From the NCBI RefSeq assembly GCF_019774615.1, contig NZ_CP081496.1, positions 4,092,001 through 4,156,000 of the forward strand: 64,000 nt of DNA, in the 5' to 3' direction. Position 1 is the first letter of the stretch, and each line of letters opens with the position of its first letter. The DNA comes from Streptomyces sp. BHT-5-2. Its GTDB lineage: Bacteria > Actinomycetota > Actinomycetes > Streptomycetales > Streptomycetaceae. The notes beneath the pieces are model-generated. The model did not search any database, was not told the DNA's origin, and saw only the letters and a list, made by a program, of their open reading frames with translations. Positions 25,738-34,440 of this stretch are shown here, one piece after another. Position numbers and translations under genes: made by a program.

Positions 25738-27114
25738 TCAGTTGGCGCCGTCGGGCCCGGTGAGGGTGAGGCCCGCCGCGCTGGCGGCGTCGAAGCCGTC
25801 GTCGACGGCGACCACGTCACGGCCGGCGGCGTCGAGCAGAGAGGCGGCGATCGCCGCGCGCATCCCGCCGGCGCAGTGCACCCACACCACCCCGTCGGGC
25901 ACCTCGCCGATGCGGCCGGGCAGTTCGTGGATCGGGATGTGGACCGAGCCGTCGACGAATCCACCCGCCCGCTCGGCATCGCGTCGTACGTCCAGCACCA
26001 CCGTCTGCTCGCCGCGCGCACGCGCCTCGGCGAGGTCGGCGAACCGGGCACGCGGGAAGGCGGCGAGGTGCTCGCCCTCCCGGACCCAGCCGGCCGGGTC
26101 GCCGGTCGCGGCGGCGGCCGGACGGTCGATGCCGACCCGGACCAACTCCCGCTGCGCGTCGGCGATCTGCTCCGGTGTCCCGGCCAGCAAGGTGACCGGC
26201 CTGCCCCACGGGATCAGCCAGGCCAGGTAGGTGGCGAGCCTGCCCTCGCCCTCGAAGTTGAACGATCCGGCCACGTGCCCCTTCGCGAAGGCGACCCGGT
26301 TGCGCAGGTCCACCACCCACTCCCCCGCGGCCAGCCGGGCTGCTATCTCCTCGGCGTCCGCGAGCGCGGGCGGGGTGAGGTCGACCGGCGCGGGCCCGGC
26401 GGCGTTGGTCGGCGCCATGTGCGCGTAGTAGGCGGGCACGTCGTCCAGTCCGGCGAGCATCTCGACGACGAAGGTGTCCACGTCCTTGGTCAGCGCCTCG
26501 TTGGTCCGGCGTTCCCGACCGATCGTGGTCGCCTCCCCCTCCGCCTGGGAGGAGGAGCAGAAACTGCCGAACCCGTGCGTGGGCAGCACCGGGACCCGGT
26601 CGTCCAGTTCGTCGGCCAGGCGGTGGGCCGAGGCGTACTGTGCACGGGCCAACCGGTGCGTCAGGCGTGGCTCGACCAGGTCCGGCCGGCCCACGGTGCC
26701 GATCAGCAGCGACCCGCCGGTGAAGACGGCGACCGGCCGGCCGTCCTCCTCCAGCACGTAGGAGGTGTGGTGCGGAGTGTGGCCGGGGGTGGCGATCGCC
26801 CGCAGATCCAGGTGCGGGTCCACCGTGAACGTGTCTCCGTCGGCGACCGCGGTGCGGGCGAAGGCGACCGACGCCCCGGCCGGCACCAGATAGCGGGCCC
26901 CGGTCACGCGGGCCAGCTCCAGGCCGCCGGTGACGTAGTCGTTGTGCAGATGCGTCTCGGCCACGAGGGCGATGTGCGCCCCGCGCCGTGCCGCCGCGGC
27001 GATGACCTGCTCGATGTCGCGCGGCGGGTCCACCACCAGCGCGCTGCGGGCCCCGCCGGCCAGGTAGCTGCGGTTGCCCAGCCCCTCGAATTCCAGGGTG
27101 TCGACGAAGAACAC
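25738..27114 (-). CDS. MBL-fold persulfide dioxygenase fused to two rhodanese domains
   Basis: 458 residues in three parts. Residues 1-250 are a metallo-beta-lactamase fold of the ETHE1/CstB class: THLHNDYVTGG (ligands H55, H57, D59), TPGHTPHHTSYVL, FTGGSLLIGTVGRPDL and PTHGFGSFCSS. Residues 265-355 are a rhodanese-like domain that has lost its Cys (LLAGTPEQ). Residues 365-458 are an active rhodanese domain with VHCAGGMRAAI. Such fusions oxidise persulfide to sulfite and move sulfur between carriers. Two CstR-type operators sit 27 and 63 bp before the ATG. The exporter gene downstream completes a detoxification chain. Confidence 0.93.
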   Translation of the reverse strand: MFFVDTLEFEGLGNRSYLAGGARSALVVDPPRDIEQVIAAAARRGAHIALVAETHLHNDYVTGGLELARVTGARYLVPAGASVAFARTAVADGDTFTVDPHLDLRAIATPGHTPHHTSYVLEEDGRPVAVFTGGSLLIGTVGRPDLVEPRLTHRLARAQYASAHRLADELDDRVPVLPTHGFGSFCSSSQAEGEATTIGRERRTNEALTKDVDTFVVEMLAGLDDVPAYYAHMAPTNAAGPAPVDLTPPALADAEEIAARLAAGEWVVDLRNRVAFAKGHVAGSFNFEGEGRLATYLAWLIPWGRPVTLLAGTPEQIADAQRELVRVGIDRPAAAATGDPAGWVREGEHLAAFPRARFADLAEARARGEQTVVLDVRRDAERAGGFVDGSVHIPIHELPGRIGEVPDGVVWVHCAGGMRAAIAASLLDAAGRDVVAVDDGFDAASAAGLTLTGPDGAN

Positions 27115-27140
27115 GACTACGACTCCTCTTGAACGGCGAT

Positions 27141-27156
27141 GTACCCCCTGGGGTAT
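27141..27156. promoter_or_regulatory. CsoR/CstR-type operator 2
   Basis: GTACCCCCTGGGGTAT, 27 bp upstream of the MBL-rhodanese start. Same half-sites (TACCCC/GGGGTA) as the sites at 24395 and 27177. Confidence 0.9.
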
Positions 27157-27176
27157 TGGACACTCACCATAACAGG

Positions 27177-27192
27177 GTACCCCCGGGGGTAT
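27177..27192. promoter_or_regulatory. CsoR/CstR-type operator 3
   Basis: GTACCCCCGGGGGTAT, 36 bp from operator 2 (centre to centre), so two repressor tetramers could bind side by side at the MBL-rhodanese promoter. Confidence 0.9.
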
Positions 27193-27339
27193 TCCAGAGC
27201 GGGAAGCGCGCCCTCGACGAGCGGCCCCTCACCTGCCACGGGTACCCGGCGGGGCGGCCGGAGGTCGGCCAAAGCCGGCCAGGCGCCGTCCGCACCACCG
27301 CGGACCGCATGATCAAGAACTCGACGAAGCACTACTAGG

Positions 27340-28257
27340 GTGAGCGTCGTGGAGCTCCTGCACCTGCGCTACTTCGTCGCCGTCGCCCAAGAACTGAACT
27401 TTTCCACCGCGGCCCGCAAGCTGCACATGGCGGCGTCCCCGCTGAGCCGGCGGATCAAGGATCTTGAGAACGAACTGGGGCACCGGTTGTTCGACCGCGA
27501 CACCCACCATGTGACGCTCACCCCGGCCGGCAGTGCGCTGCTGCCGATCGCGCGTGGCGTCCTGGAGCAGGTCGAGTCCATCCGGTGGCGACTGGAGGAG
27601 GTGAGCCGGCCGCAGCGGGCGCCCGCGTTGCTCGGCGTGCCCAGCGGGATCCATCCGGACCTGCGGGCGCGGATCGACGCCCTCGCCGAACGGGTCGGTG
27701 ACCGGTTCGAGCTGAAACGGTGGCCGGGGGCCAGCGACCGTCTCATCGACGCGGTACGCGACGGCCGGCTGGCGCTGGCCCTGGCCCGGCTGCCGGTCGG
27801 GGATCCGGCACTGGAACAGTTGCCGGTGATGTCGGAGCGGCTGGGCGCGGTCGTACCCATGGACCGGTTCGCGGGTCGGGCGTCGATCGCCCTGGCGGAG
27901 CTGGCCGACCTCGCCTACGCGGGGTCTCCCACGGCGGTGCACAACGCGTATTTCCGTATGCTCGATCAGCAGTTGTCCGATCTCGGCATCCGGCACCGCG
28001 TCGAACTGGGCACTGCAGGTTTCGATGGAATTTCCGAGATAATTTCCAGTGGCCTGGCTTTCTCCGTTTCCATGCTGGATCCGAGAAGCCCTATGCAGAG
28101 TTTCGGACTGGACAACGTCGCCGTCCTCCCTTTTTCGGATTTCCACCCCGTTCTGGAGACCGGTCTTTTCTGGCGCCGGGACCGCGCCCACGGCGGTGAC
28201 CTGGAGGAACTCATCGCCGCCGTGCGGGAAATCTTCGCCGAGCCGCTTAGCGCCTGA
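27340..28257 (+). CDS. LysR-family regulator of CoA/acid cluster 1
   Basis: 305 residues from GTG 27340 (a second GTG at 27349 is possible). The N-terminal LysR helix-turn-helix is clear: LRYFVAVAQELNFSTAARKL, then MAASPLSRRIKDLENELGHRLFDR. The effector domain follows from about residue 90. The gene precedes, on the same strand, a five-gene operon starting 154 bp later, and a 13-bp-arm inverted repeat lies in that gap. Its last ~90 codons use more A/T-ending codons (TTT, TCC, ATT) than neighbouring genes, a sign of mosaic origin or transfer. Confidence 0.93.
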   Translation: MSVVELLHLRYFVAVAQELNFSTAARKLHMAASPLSRRIKDLENELGHRLFDRDTHHVTLTPAGSALLPIARGVLEQVESIRWRLEEVSRPQRAPALLGVPSGIHPDLRARIDALAERVGDRFELKRWPGASDRLIDAVRDGRLALALARLPVGDPALEQLPVMSERLGAVVPMDRFAGRASIALAELADLAYAGSPTAVHNAYFRMLDQQLSDLGIRHRVELGTAGFDGISEIISSGLAFSVSMLDPRSPMQSFGLDNVAVLPFSDFHPVLETGLFWRRDRAHGGDLEELIAAVREIFAEPLSA

Positions 28258-28289
28258 TTTTCCATAAAGCACACAGAAGGCCGTACGCG

Positions 28290-28320
28290 GATCGGTACGA
28301 CCGGGGCGGTCATACCGATC
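28290..28320. promoter_or_regulatory. Inverted repeat upstream of CoA/acid operon 1
   Basis: GATCGGTACGACC and GGTCATACCGATC pair in 12 of 13 positions across a 5-nt spacer. It is 91-121 bp before the CoA-transferase start, the usual place for a LysR recognition site. A role as terminator of the LysR gene is the alternative. Confidence 0.7.
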
Positions 28321-28410
28321 TGCGCAACATGGTCATTCCGTTTTCCAGGCTCCCTCGCTAACTTAATTTCCAGGTACAAGCATCTGGACGAGTGGAGAGG
28401 GAAGAGGAGA

Positions 28411-29580
28411 ATGACGAAGGACATCGCGGACAGCGTTGCCGGCCCTCTGGACGGCATACGCGTGATCGATCTCTCGACCGTGGTGATGGGCCCCTACGCG
28501 GCCCAGATCCTCGGGGACCTGGGCGCCGACGTGATCAAGATCGAGTCGCCCGCCGACACCGTCCGCGTGGGCCACTACCGCACCACGCCGGGCATGACGC
28601 CGCTGAACCTGAACGTCAACCGCAACAAGCGCAGCGTGTCCCTGAACCTCAAGGACGCCACCGAGCGCGAGCGGGCACTGAGGCTGGTGGAGACCGCGGA
28701 CGTGCTGATCACCAACATGCGGCCCGGCGCACTGAAGCGCCTCGGCCTGTCCTACGAGGACATCGCCGCCCGCAATCCGGGGCTCGTCTACGCGCACGCC
28801 CAGGGTTTCCGCAGCGACTCGGACCGGGCCGGCACCGCCGCGTACGACGAGACCGTGCAGGCCGCGTCCGGCCTGGTCGACATCGCCGACCGGGCGCTGG
28901 GCGAGCCCGTCTACCTGCCGACCATCATCGGCGACAAGGTCTCCTCGCTGACCATCGCCTACAGCGTGCTCGCCGCCCTGCTGCACCGGGACAGGACCGG
29001 GGCCGGCCAGCTCGTCGAGATCCCGATGACGGACACGCTGATCGCGTTCAACCTGGTCGAGCATCTGGCGGGACACACCTACGAGCCCGAACTGGGCCCC
29101 ACCGGCTTCCCGTTGTCGATGACGAAGGGGCACCGGGCGGTCCGTACCAAGGATGGTCTGGCCTGCGTCATCCCGTACAACCCGCAGAACTTCCGCGACT
29201 TCTTCACGGTCGCCGGACGCCCGGACCTCGCCGCGGACCCGCGGGTGTGCGGCGAGGCGATCGACGGCGCCGACCACGAGGCCCTGGCCGCACTGATCGA
29301 CGTCTGCGCCCCCGCGCTGACCACGGCGGAGTGGGTGGAGGTCTGTGCCGAGCACAGCATCCCGATGGCCCCGGTCCTGGAGCTGGACCGCGCCCACGAA
29401 GACCCCTACGTCCGCGACGGCCGTCTGCTCGACTCCGTCGAGCACCCCACCGAGGGCACGATCCGCACCATCGGCATCCCGGTGCGGTTCTCCGTCACCC
29501 CCGGCACGATCCGCCGCCTGGCCCCGGTCGCGGGCCAGGACACCGCCGAAGTCCTCGCCGAACTCGACGCCGCCCGCTGA
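28411..29580 (+). CDS. Class III CoA-transferase (CaiB/BaiF family)
   Basis: 389 residues; the ATG at 28411 follows GAGGGAAGAGGAGA. The family start LDGIRVIDLSTVVMGPYAAQ and the nucleotide-like loop LGADVIKIESP are present. The catalytic Asp is D146 in AAYDETVQAASGLVD, followed by the YSVLAALLHRDRTGAGQ helix. These enzymes move CoA between carboxylic acids. As first gene of an operon with crotonase, decarboxylase, dehydrogenase and acyl-CoA dehydrogenase, it probably activates the substrate acid, or frees the final beta-keto acid, or both. Confidence 0.93.
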   Translation: MTKDIADSVAGPLDGIRVIDLSTVVMGPYAAQILGDLGADVIKIESPADTVRVGHYRTTPGMTPLNLNVNRNKRSVSLNLKDATERERALRLVETADVLITNMRPGALKRLGLSYEDIAARNPGLVYAHAQGFRSDSDRAGTAAYDETVQAASGLVDIADRALGEPVYLPTIIGDKVSSLTIAYSVLAALLHRDRTGAGQLVEIPMTDTLIAFNLVEHLAGHTYEPELGPTGFPLSMTKGHRAVRTKDGLACVIPYNPQNFRDFFTVAGRPDLAADPRVCGEAIDGADHEALAALIDVCAPALTTAEWVEVCAEHSIPMAPVLELDRAHEDPYVRDGRLLDSVEHPTEGTIRTIGIPVRFSVTPGTIRRLAPVAGQDTAEVLAELDAAR

Positions 29581-29665
29581 GCGTTGCATCGCCGCTCGCA
29601 CCACCCTGCCCTCGGGGAACCAGCCGCGCTGCGCGCTCCCGAAGGGCCGTAAGAGGAAGACACCC

Positions 29666-30433
29666 ATGAGCACTGCCGTAGTACATACCGAACGGATCGG
29701 CTCCACCCTGCTGATCACCCTCGACCGCCCGGCGGCCCGCAACGCCGTGAACGCGGCCGTCGCCGCCGGCCTGACCGCCGCACTGGAGGAGCTGGAGGCC
29801 GATCCCGCACTCCGGGTCGGTGTACTGACCGGCGCCGGAGGCACCTTCAGCGCGGGCATGGACCTCAAGGCGGCGTTGCGCGGCGAGTCGCCGGAGGTCG
29901 CGGGCCGCGGCTTCGGCGGCCTGACCGAGGCCGAGCCCGCCAAGCCGCTGATCGCCGCGGTGGAGGGCTGGGCCATGGGCGGCGGCTTCGAACTGGCCCT
30001 GGCCTGCGACCTGATCGTGGCCGCCGAGGACGCCCGGTTCGGACTGCCCGAGGTCAAGCGCGGGCTGATCGCCGCGGGCGGCGGCGTGATCCGGCTGCCC
30101 AAGCGGATCCCGCACCACCTGGCCATGGAGCTGCTGCTGACCGGCGAGCCGGTCGACGGCCGCCGGGCCGGCGAGCTGGGCCTGGCCAACCGGGTCACCG
30201 CCACCGGCCGGGCCGTCACCGAGGCGCTCCGGCTCGCCGAACGGCTCGCCGAGAACGCCCCGCTCGCGCTGGCGGCCGTCAAGCGCGTCGTCCGCGCCGC
30301 CGACGGAGTGCCCGATGCGGACGCCTTCGCCTTCCAACGGGGCGAGATGGCAACCCTGATGGCCTCGGCCGACGTACGCGAGGGCATGACCGCCTTCGCC
30401 GAACGCCGCGCCGCGCAGTGGACCGGGCGGTGA
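29666..30433 (+). CDS. Enoyl-CoA hydratase/isomerase (crotonase) family
   Basis: 255 residues from the ATG at 29666, after AAGAGGAAG. Crotonase landmarks: LDRPAARNAVN, the first oxyanion-hole segment GAGGTFSAGMDLKAA, and the second in VEGWAMGGGFELALACDL. EDARFGLPEVKRGL follows, with the conserved GLPE. The first catalytic Glu of classical hydratases lies in the LxxxAxEP.. region; here that stretch reads SPEVAGRGF, so hydration may use only the second Glu, or the enzyme may catalyse another crotonase reaction. It is the second gene of operon 1, 85 bp after the CoA-transferase and 7 bp before the decarboxylase. Confidence 0.9.
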   Translation: MSTAVVHTERIGSTLLITLDRPAARNAVNAAVAAGLTAALEELEADPALRVGVLTGAGGTFSAGMDLKAALRGESPEVAGRGFGGLTEAEPAKPLIAAVEGWAMGGGFELALACDLIVAAEDARFGLPEVKRGLIAAGGGVIRLPKRIPHHLAMELLLTGEPVDGRRAGELGLANRVTATGRAVTEALRLAERLAENAPLALAAVKRVVRAADGVPDADAFAFQRGEMATLMASADVREGMTAFAERRAAQWTGR

Positions 30434-30440
30434 GGGCGGC

Positions 30441-31202
30441 ATGAAGGCCGAGGAGGTACGACAGCACGTCACCACCCCGCTCACCAGCCCGGCGTTCGCG
30501 CCGATGGTTCCGCGGTTCACCGACCGCGAGTACCTCAACGTCGTCTACCGCACCGACCCCGACGCCCTGCGGGCCGTCGTCCCCGAACCCCTGCGGATCG
30601 ATGAGCCGCTGGTCCGCTTCGAGGTCATGAAGATGGGCGACGTCAGCGGATACGGCCCCTACACCGAGGCCGGCCAGGCGATTCCCGTCAGCTTCGAGGG
30701 CGAGCGGGGCGAGTATCTGCACGCGATGTACCTCGACAACTTCCCGGCGACCGCCTCCGGCCGCGAGGTCGCCGCCTACCCGAAGGTCATCGGTTCCCCG
30801 CGGCTCCACGTCGACGCCGGCGCGCTCGTCGGCACCCTCGACCACGGCACACTGCGGGTCGCCACCGCGACCATGGGCTACAAACACCACGAACTGGACC
30901 GGCGCGAGGCCGAGGCACAGATCACCGTGCCGACCTTCATGCTCAAGATCATCCCCGGCTACGACGGTTCGCCGCGGGTGCAGGAACTCGTCCGCACCCG
31001 CATCACCGACGTCACCGTCAAGGGGGCCTGGACCGGGCCCGCCCGGCTCCAGCTGTTCCAGCACGTGCTCGCCCCGCTGGCCGACCTGCCGGTGCTGGAG
31101 GTCGTCTCCGCCAGCCACCTCCTCACCGACCTGACGCTGGCGGGCGTCGAACCGGTCCACGACTACCTCGGGCACGATCACCGGAAGGGAGCCACGTCAT
31201 GA
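30441..31202 (+). CDS. Acetoacetate decarboxylase-like protein 1
   Basis: 253 residues. The Schiff-base lysine is Lys115 in GREVAAYPKVIGSPRL, equivalent to the Clostridium catalytic Lys, with the preceding Arg/Glu also kept. Other family blocks are FTDREYLNVVYRTDP, PEPLVRFEVM-type sequence (DEPLVRFEVMKM) and VATATMGYKHHELD. The family decarboxylates beta-keto acids or acts as aldolase-like enzymes. The stop overlaps the start of the dehydrogenase gene (ATGA), so the two products are made together and may work in sequence: hydroxy acid to keto acid to ketone. A close paralogue is at 43789. Confidence 0.92.
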   Translation: MKAEEVRQHVTTPLTSPAFAPMVPRFTDREYLNVVYRTDPDALRAVVPEPLRIDEPLVRFEVMKMGDVSGYGPYTEAGQAIPVSFEGERGEYLHAMYLDNFPATASGREVAAYPKVIGSPRLHVDAGALVGTLDHGTLRVATATMGYKHHELDRREAEAQITVPTFMLKIIPGYDGSPRVQELVRTRITDVTVKGAWTGPARLQLFQHVLAPLADLPVLEVVSASHLLTDLTLAGVEPVHDYLGHDHRKGATS

Positions 31203-32179
31203 CCCGCGAGTTCCACACGGCCGCGGTGATCGGGGCCGGCACGATCGGCCTGTCCTGGGCGGCCCTGTTCGCCGCGCACGGCCTGACCGTCCGGGTGAGC
31301 GACCCGCGACCCGACCTCGCCGAGGCCGTGTCCCAGGCCCTGGCCCAGTACTCCCCGCACCTGGCCGCCCGCGGCCTGGACGTGACCGGCCTCGCCGACC
31401 GGGTGCACATCACGGCCGACGCCGCCGAAGCAGTCCGGGACGCGGACGTCGTCCAGGAGAACGGCCCCGAGCGCGTCGAGTTCAAGAAGGACCTGTTCAC
31501 CGCTCTCGCCCGCCAGGCGCCCGGGCATGCGCTGCTGCTCAGCTCCTCGTCGGCGATCCCGGCGAGCGCGTTCACACGGGAGCTGGCGGACGAGGCGGCC
31601 GCCCGGGTCCTGATCGGCCACCCCTTCAACCCGCCGCACCTGGTCCCGCTGGTCGAGGTCGTCCCCGGCGAGCGCACCGGCGAGGACGCCGTACAGGCCG
31701 CGGTGGACTTCTACGCCTTGGTCGGCCGCACCCCGGTCGTCGAGCGCAAGGAGATCCCCGGCTTCGTCGGCAACCGCCTGCAGAACGCCCTCAGCCGCGA
31801 GGCGGTGTACCTCGTCGAACAGGGTGTCGTCACCCCCGAGGACCTCGACAAGGTCATGACCAACTCGCTGGGCCTGCGCTGGGCCACGGTCGGGCCGTTC
31901 CTCGGCTCGCACCTGGGCGGCGGACCCGGCGGGTACCGGCACCTGGTCGAGCACATCGGTGCCTCGATGCAGCAGATGTGGGACGGCCTCGGCCGGCCCG
32001 CACAGGGCGCGGACGAACAGGAACGGCTCATCGCGGCCGTGGAGCGGGCCTACGGATCCACCGCGTACTCGGAACTCGCCGAGACGCGCGACCGCACGCA
32101 ACTGGCGGTCCTTGACGCACTGGACGCCGCCACCCGGAACGCCACGACGACCACCCCCGAGCAGGAAGAGGAGAACTGA
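31199..32179 (+). CDS. 3-hydroxyacyl dehydrogenase, CRYL1/carnitine-dehydrogenase-like 1
   Basis: 326 residues. NAD-binding Rossmann start VIGAGTIGLSWAALFAAHG with Asp in VSDPRPD; then QENGPERVEFK, GHPFNPPHLVPLVEVVPGE (the catalytic His) and KEIPGFVGNRLQNALSREA. The C-terminal block SLGLRWATVGPFLGSHLGGG is typical of L-carnitine dehydrogenase and CRYL1 (L-gulonate 3-dehydrogenase), which oxidise free beta-hydroxy acids rather than CoA esters. That fits coupling to the decarboxylase gene it overlaps. A paralogue is at 44649. Confidence 0.9.
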   Translation: MTREFHTAAVIGAGTIGLSWAALFAAHGLTVRVSDPRPDLAEAVSQALAQYSPHLAARGLDVTGLADRVHITADAAEAVRDADVVQENGPERVEFKKDLFTALARQAPGHALLLSSSSAIPASAFTRELADEAAARVLIGHPFNPPHLVPLVEVVPGERTGEDAVQAAVDFYALVGRTPVVERKEIPGFVGNRLQNALSREAVYLVEQGVVTPEDLDKVMTNSLGLRWATVGPFLGSHLGGGPGGYRHLVEHIGASMQQMWDGLGRPAQGADEQERLIAAVERAYGSTAYSELAETRDRTQLAVLDALDAATRNATTTTPEQEEEN

Positions 32180-32180
32180 G

Positions 32181-33398
32181 ATGACCACCACCACGCAGCC
32201 GTCGGCCGTCGGACCGATCGCGGACGAACTGACCGCCGACTTCTACCACTACGAGTCGCTGCTGCCGGACGAGGAGCGCAAGATCCTCCTCAGGGCCCGC
32301 GCCCTCATGCGCGACCAGGTCAAGCCGCTGGTGAACGAGAACTGGGCCAGGGGCGAGTTCCCCAGGGAGCTGATCGGCCTGTTCCGCGACAGCGGCCTCG
32401 CCGGCCTGCCCTACGAGGGCTACGGCGAGCACCGTCCCGCCGTCAGCAACCTCCTGACCGGCATGCTCGCCATGGAGATGACGCGCACCGACGCCTCGGT
32501 CGCCACCTTCTTCGGCGTCCACAACGGCCTTGCCATGTACTCCGTTTACGCCGGCGGCGACCAGGAGCAGCGCGACCGCTGGCTCCCCGAAATGGCCGCG
32601 ATGGACAAGATCGGCGCGTTCGCGATGACCGAGCCGCTCGGCGGCTCCGACGTCGCGGGAGGCATGCGCACCACCGCCCGCCGCGAGGGCGGGACCTGGG
32701 TCCTCAACGGCGCCAAGAAGTGGATCGGCAACGCGACCTTCGCCGACTACGTCGTGGTGTGGGCCCGGGACGTCGACGACAACCACGTCAAGGGCTTCGT
32801 CGTCGAGAAGGGCACGCCCGGCTTCAGCCCGGTGAAGATCGAGAACAAGCTCGCCTTCCGGATCGTGGAGAACGCCGAGATCACCCTGACCGATGTCCGG
32901 GTCCCGGAGGCCAACCGGCTCCAGCGGATCGGCTCCTTCCGCGACGTCGCGGAAATCCTGCGCGCCACCCGCGGCGGGGTCGCCTGGCAGGCACTGGGCG
33001 TCATGGTCGGCGCCTACGAACTGGCGCTGGGCTACGCCCGGCAGCGCCGGCAGTTCGGCCGCCCGATCGGCGGCTTCCAGCTCGTCCAGGACCTGCTGGT
33101 CAAGAGCCTGGGCAACATCACCGCGTCCTGGGGCATGCTGGTGCAGCTCGCCCAGCTGCAGGACGCCGGCATCTTCCGCGACGAACACTCCGCCCTGGCC
33201 AAGGCGTTCGTCACCGCACGGATGCGGGAGGTCGTCGGCTGGAGCCGGGAGATCTTCGGCGGCAACGGCATCCTCCTGGACCAGGACATCCCCCGGTTCT
33301 TCGCCGACGCCGAGGCGATCTACTCCTTCGAGGGCACCCGTGAGATGAACACCCTCATCGTCGGCAAGTCGATCACCGGCCAGAGCGCCTTCGTCTGA
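32181..33398 (+). CDS. Acyl-CoA dehydrogenase (glutaryl-CoA dehydrogenase-like)
   Basis: 405 residues, starting one base after the previous stop. FAD-binding acyl-CoA dehydrogenase fold: AFAMTEPLGGSDVAGGMRTT, NGAKKWIGNATFADYVVVWA, ARQRRQFGRPIGGFQLVQ, and the catalytic base E384 in YSFEGTREMNTLIVG. The EGT position of the base and the overall sequence resemble glutaryl-CoA dehydrogenase, which oxidises and decarboxylates a dicarboxyl-CoA, but the residues that bind the second carboxylate cannot be confirmed by eye. As last gene of operon 1 it would introduce the double bond used by the crotonase. Confidence 0.92.
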   Translation: MTTTTQPSAVGPIADELTADFYHYESLLPDEERKILLRARALMRDQVKPLVNENWARGEFPRELIGLFRDSGLAGLPYEGYGEHRPAVSNLLTGMLAMEMTRTDASVATFFGVHNGLAMYSVYAGGDQEQRDRWLPEMAAMDKIGAFAMTEPLGGSDVAGGMRTTARREGGTWVLNGAKKWIGNATFADYVVVWARDVDDNHVKGFVVEKGTPGFSPVKIENKLAFRIVENAEITLTDVRVPEANRLQRIGSFRDVAEILRATRGGVAWQALGVMVGAYELALGYARQRRQFGRPIGGFQLVQDLLVKSLGNITASWGMLVQLAQLQDAGIFRDEHSALAKAFVTARMREVVGWSREIFGGNGILLDQDIPRFFADAEAIYSFEGTREMNTLIVGKSITGQSAFV

Positions 33399-33490
33399 GC
33401 CACCGGCCCGACCCCGACTCGACCGGTCCCCGACGGCCCGGTCGAGTCGGCTCACGAGCCGGCGTCCCGGCGGCCCCGGTCGCCCCTGCC

Positions 33491-33530
33491 GCCGCCTGCC
33501 GCCGCCTGCCGCCGCCTGCCGCCGCCTGCG
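33491..33530. repeat. Tandem 10-bp repeat (GCCGCCTGCC), 4 copies
   Basis: Four consecutive copies (the last ends CG) in the gap between operon 1 and the terpene-synthase-like gene, immediately before its ATG. A related 7-bp array is at 51051. Confidence 0.85.
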
Positions 33531-33541
33531 TCCAACTACCC

Positions 33542-34285
33542 ATGTACGACGTCGATTCGCGGCGCCTCGTCAAAGCGTTCCGGCGCGCCGAGGCATGCAG
33601 CCGTCCGGAGGACTTCATGCGACGGGCAGGCAACCTGATCCAGGCGGTCGAGCACCCGCACCAGCCCCCGCACGCCATCGATCCCTTCACCTTCGCCCTG
33701 CACGACATCGTCCAGGACCTGCTCCGCCTCGGAGCCACTGCCACCCAGATGAGCCGTCTGAGCCAGGCACACCGTGCTTGGCTCTTCGCGGTGGCCTGGC
33801 AGATGACCAACCAGCACCACGGCGTCATCCCCACCGTCAACGACTACCCCACCATCCGACAGCGCACCATCGGCGGAGATATCCACCTCGCGCTGTTCGA
33901 CTTCCTGCATGCACAGGAGCTGCACGATCGCGACCTCCATGACCCGCCAGTCCGTGCCCTCACGGAGATGATGTTCTTCCTCGGCGGCATGGACAACGAT
34001 CTGCAGTCCCCTCCGGCCAAAGACGCCATCGAAGAGAACCACACCATCTTCAGTGCCCTCGTGCAGGAAGAAGGCATCGACCAACGCGAGGCCCGCCAAC
34101 GAGCAGTGGCCATGCGTGACCAGGTCACCTACCGCTTCTTGCAGCTGCACGACCAGACGGCCGTCCGCGCCGGAAAAGTGCTCCGCCAGTATCTGGACTG
34201 CTTGAGTCACACCATTCGAGGCAACCTCGACTGGGGAGTCAACGTGCCACGCTACAGCGGCACTTCACACCGAACGACTCGCTAA
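33542..34285 (+). CDS. Truncated terpene-synthase-like protein
   Basis: 247 residues, against ~330 for bacterial class I terpene synthases. The middle and C-terminal helices are recognisable: NDYPTIRQRTIGG equals the (E/D)YxxxRxxTxG helix. Next comes the NSE region FFLGGMDNDLQSPPAKD at 146-161. The C-terminus GNLDWGVNVPRYSG is the GNxxW...RY end of the family. The N-terminal ~80 residues that carry the aspartate-rich metal motif are missing, and the NSE motif has one extra residue and Asp for Glu. The protein probably cannot bind the Mg2+ cluster normally. No Shine-Dalgarno is seen; a tandem repeat abuts the ATG, perhaps the scar of the deletion. Confidence 0.7.
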   Translation: MYDVDSRRLVKAFRRAEACSRPEDFMRRAGNLIQAVEHPHQPPHAIDPFTFALHDIVQDLLRLGATATQMSRLSQAHRAWLFAVAWQMTNQHHGVIPTVNDYPTIRQRTIGGDIHLALFDFLHAQELHDRDLHDPPVRALTEMMFFLGGMDNDLQSPPAKDAIEENHTIFSALVQEEGIDQREARQRAVAMRDQVTYRFLQLHDQTAVRAGKVLRQYLDCLSHTIRGNLDWGVNVPRYSGTSHRTTR

Positions 34286-34440
34286 GCCGACTGCTTCCCC
34301 GACCACGGCAACCGGCTGCTGCCCTACCCCCTCCCCCATGCATGGTGGGACCCCGCACTGGCAGGAAACCGTGGGTGTCCCGCTCCTGACAGCGACGGAC
34401 ACGGGACACCCACCCGACCCACATGCCACAGTGAGGCGCT

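Noticed and set aside
28363..30387. 674-codon minus-strand frame across the CoA-transferase and crotonase
   Set aside because: Its sequence is low-complexity Ala/Gly/Arg and antisense to two clear enzymes; a usual product of high-GC third positions.
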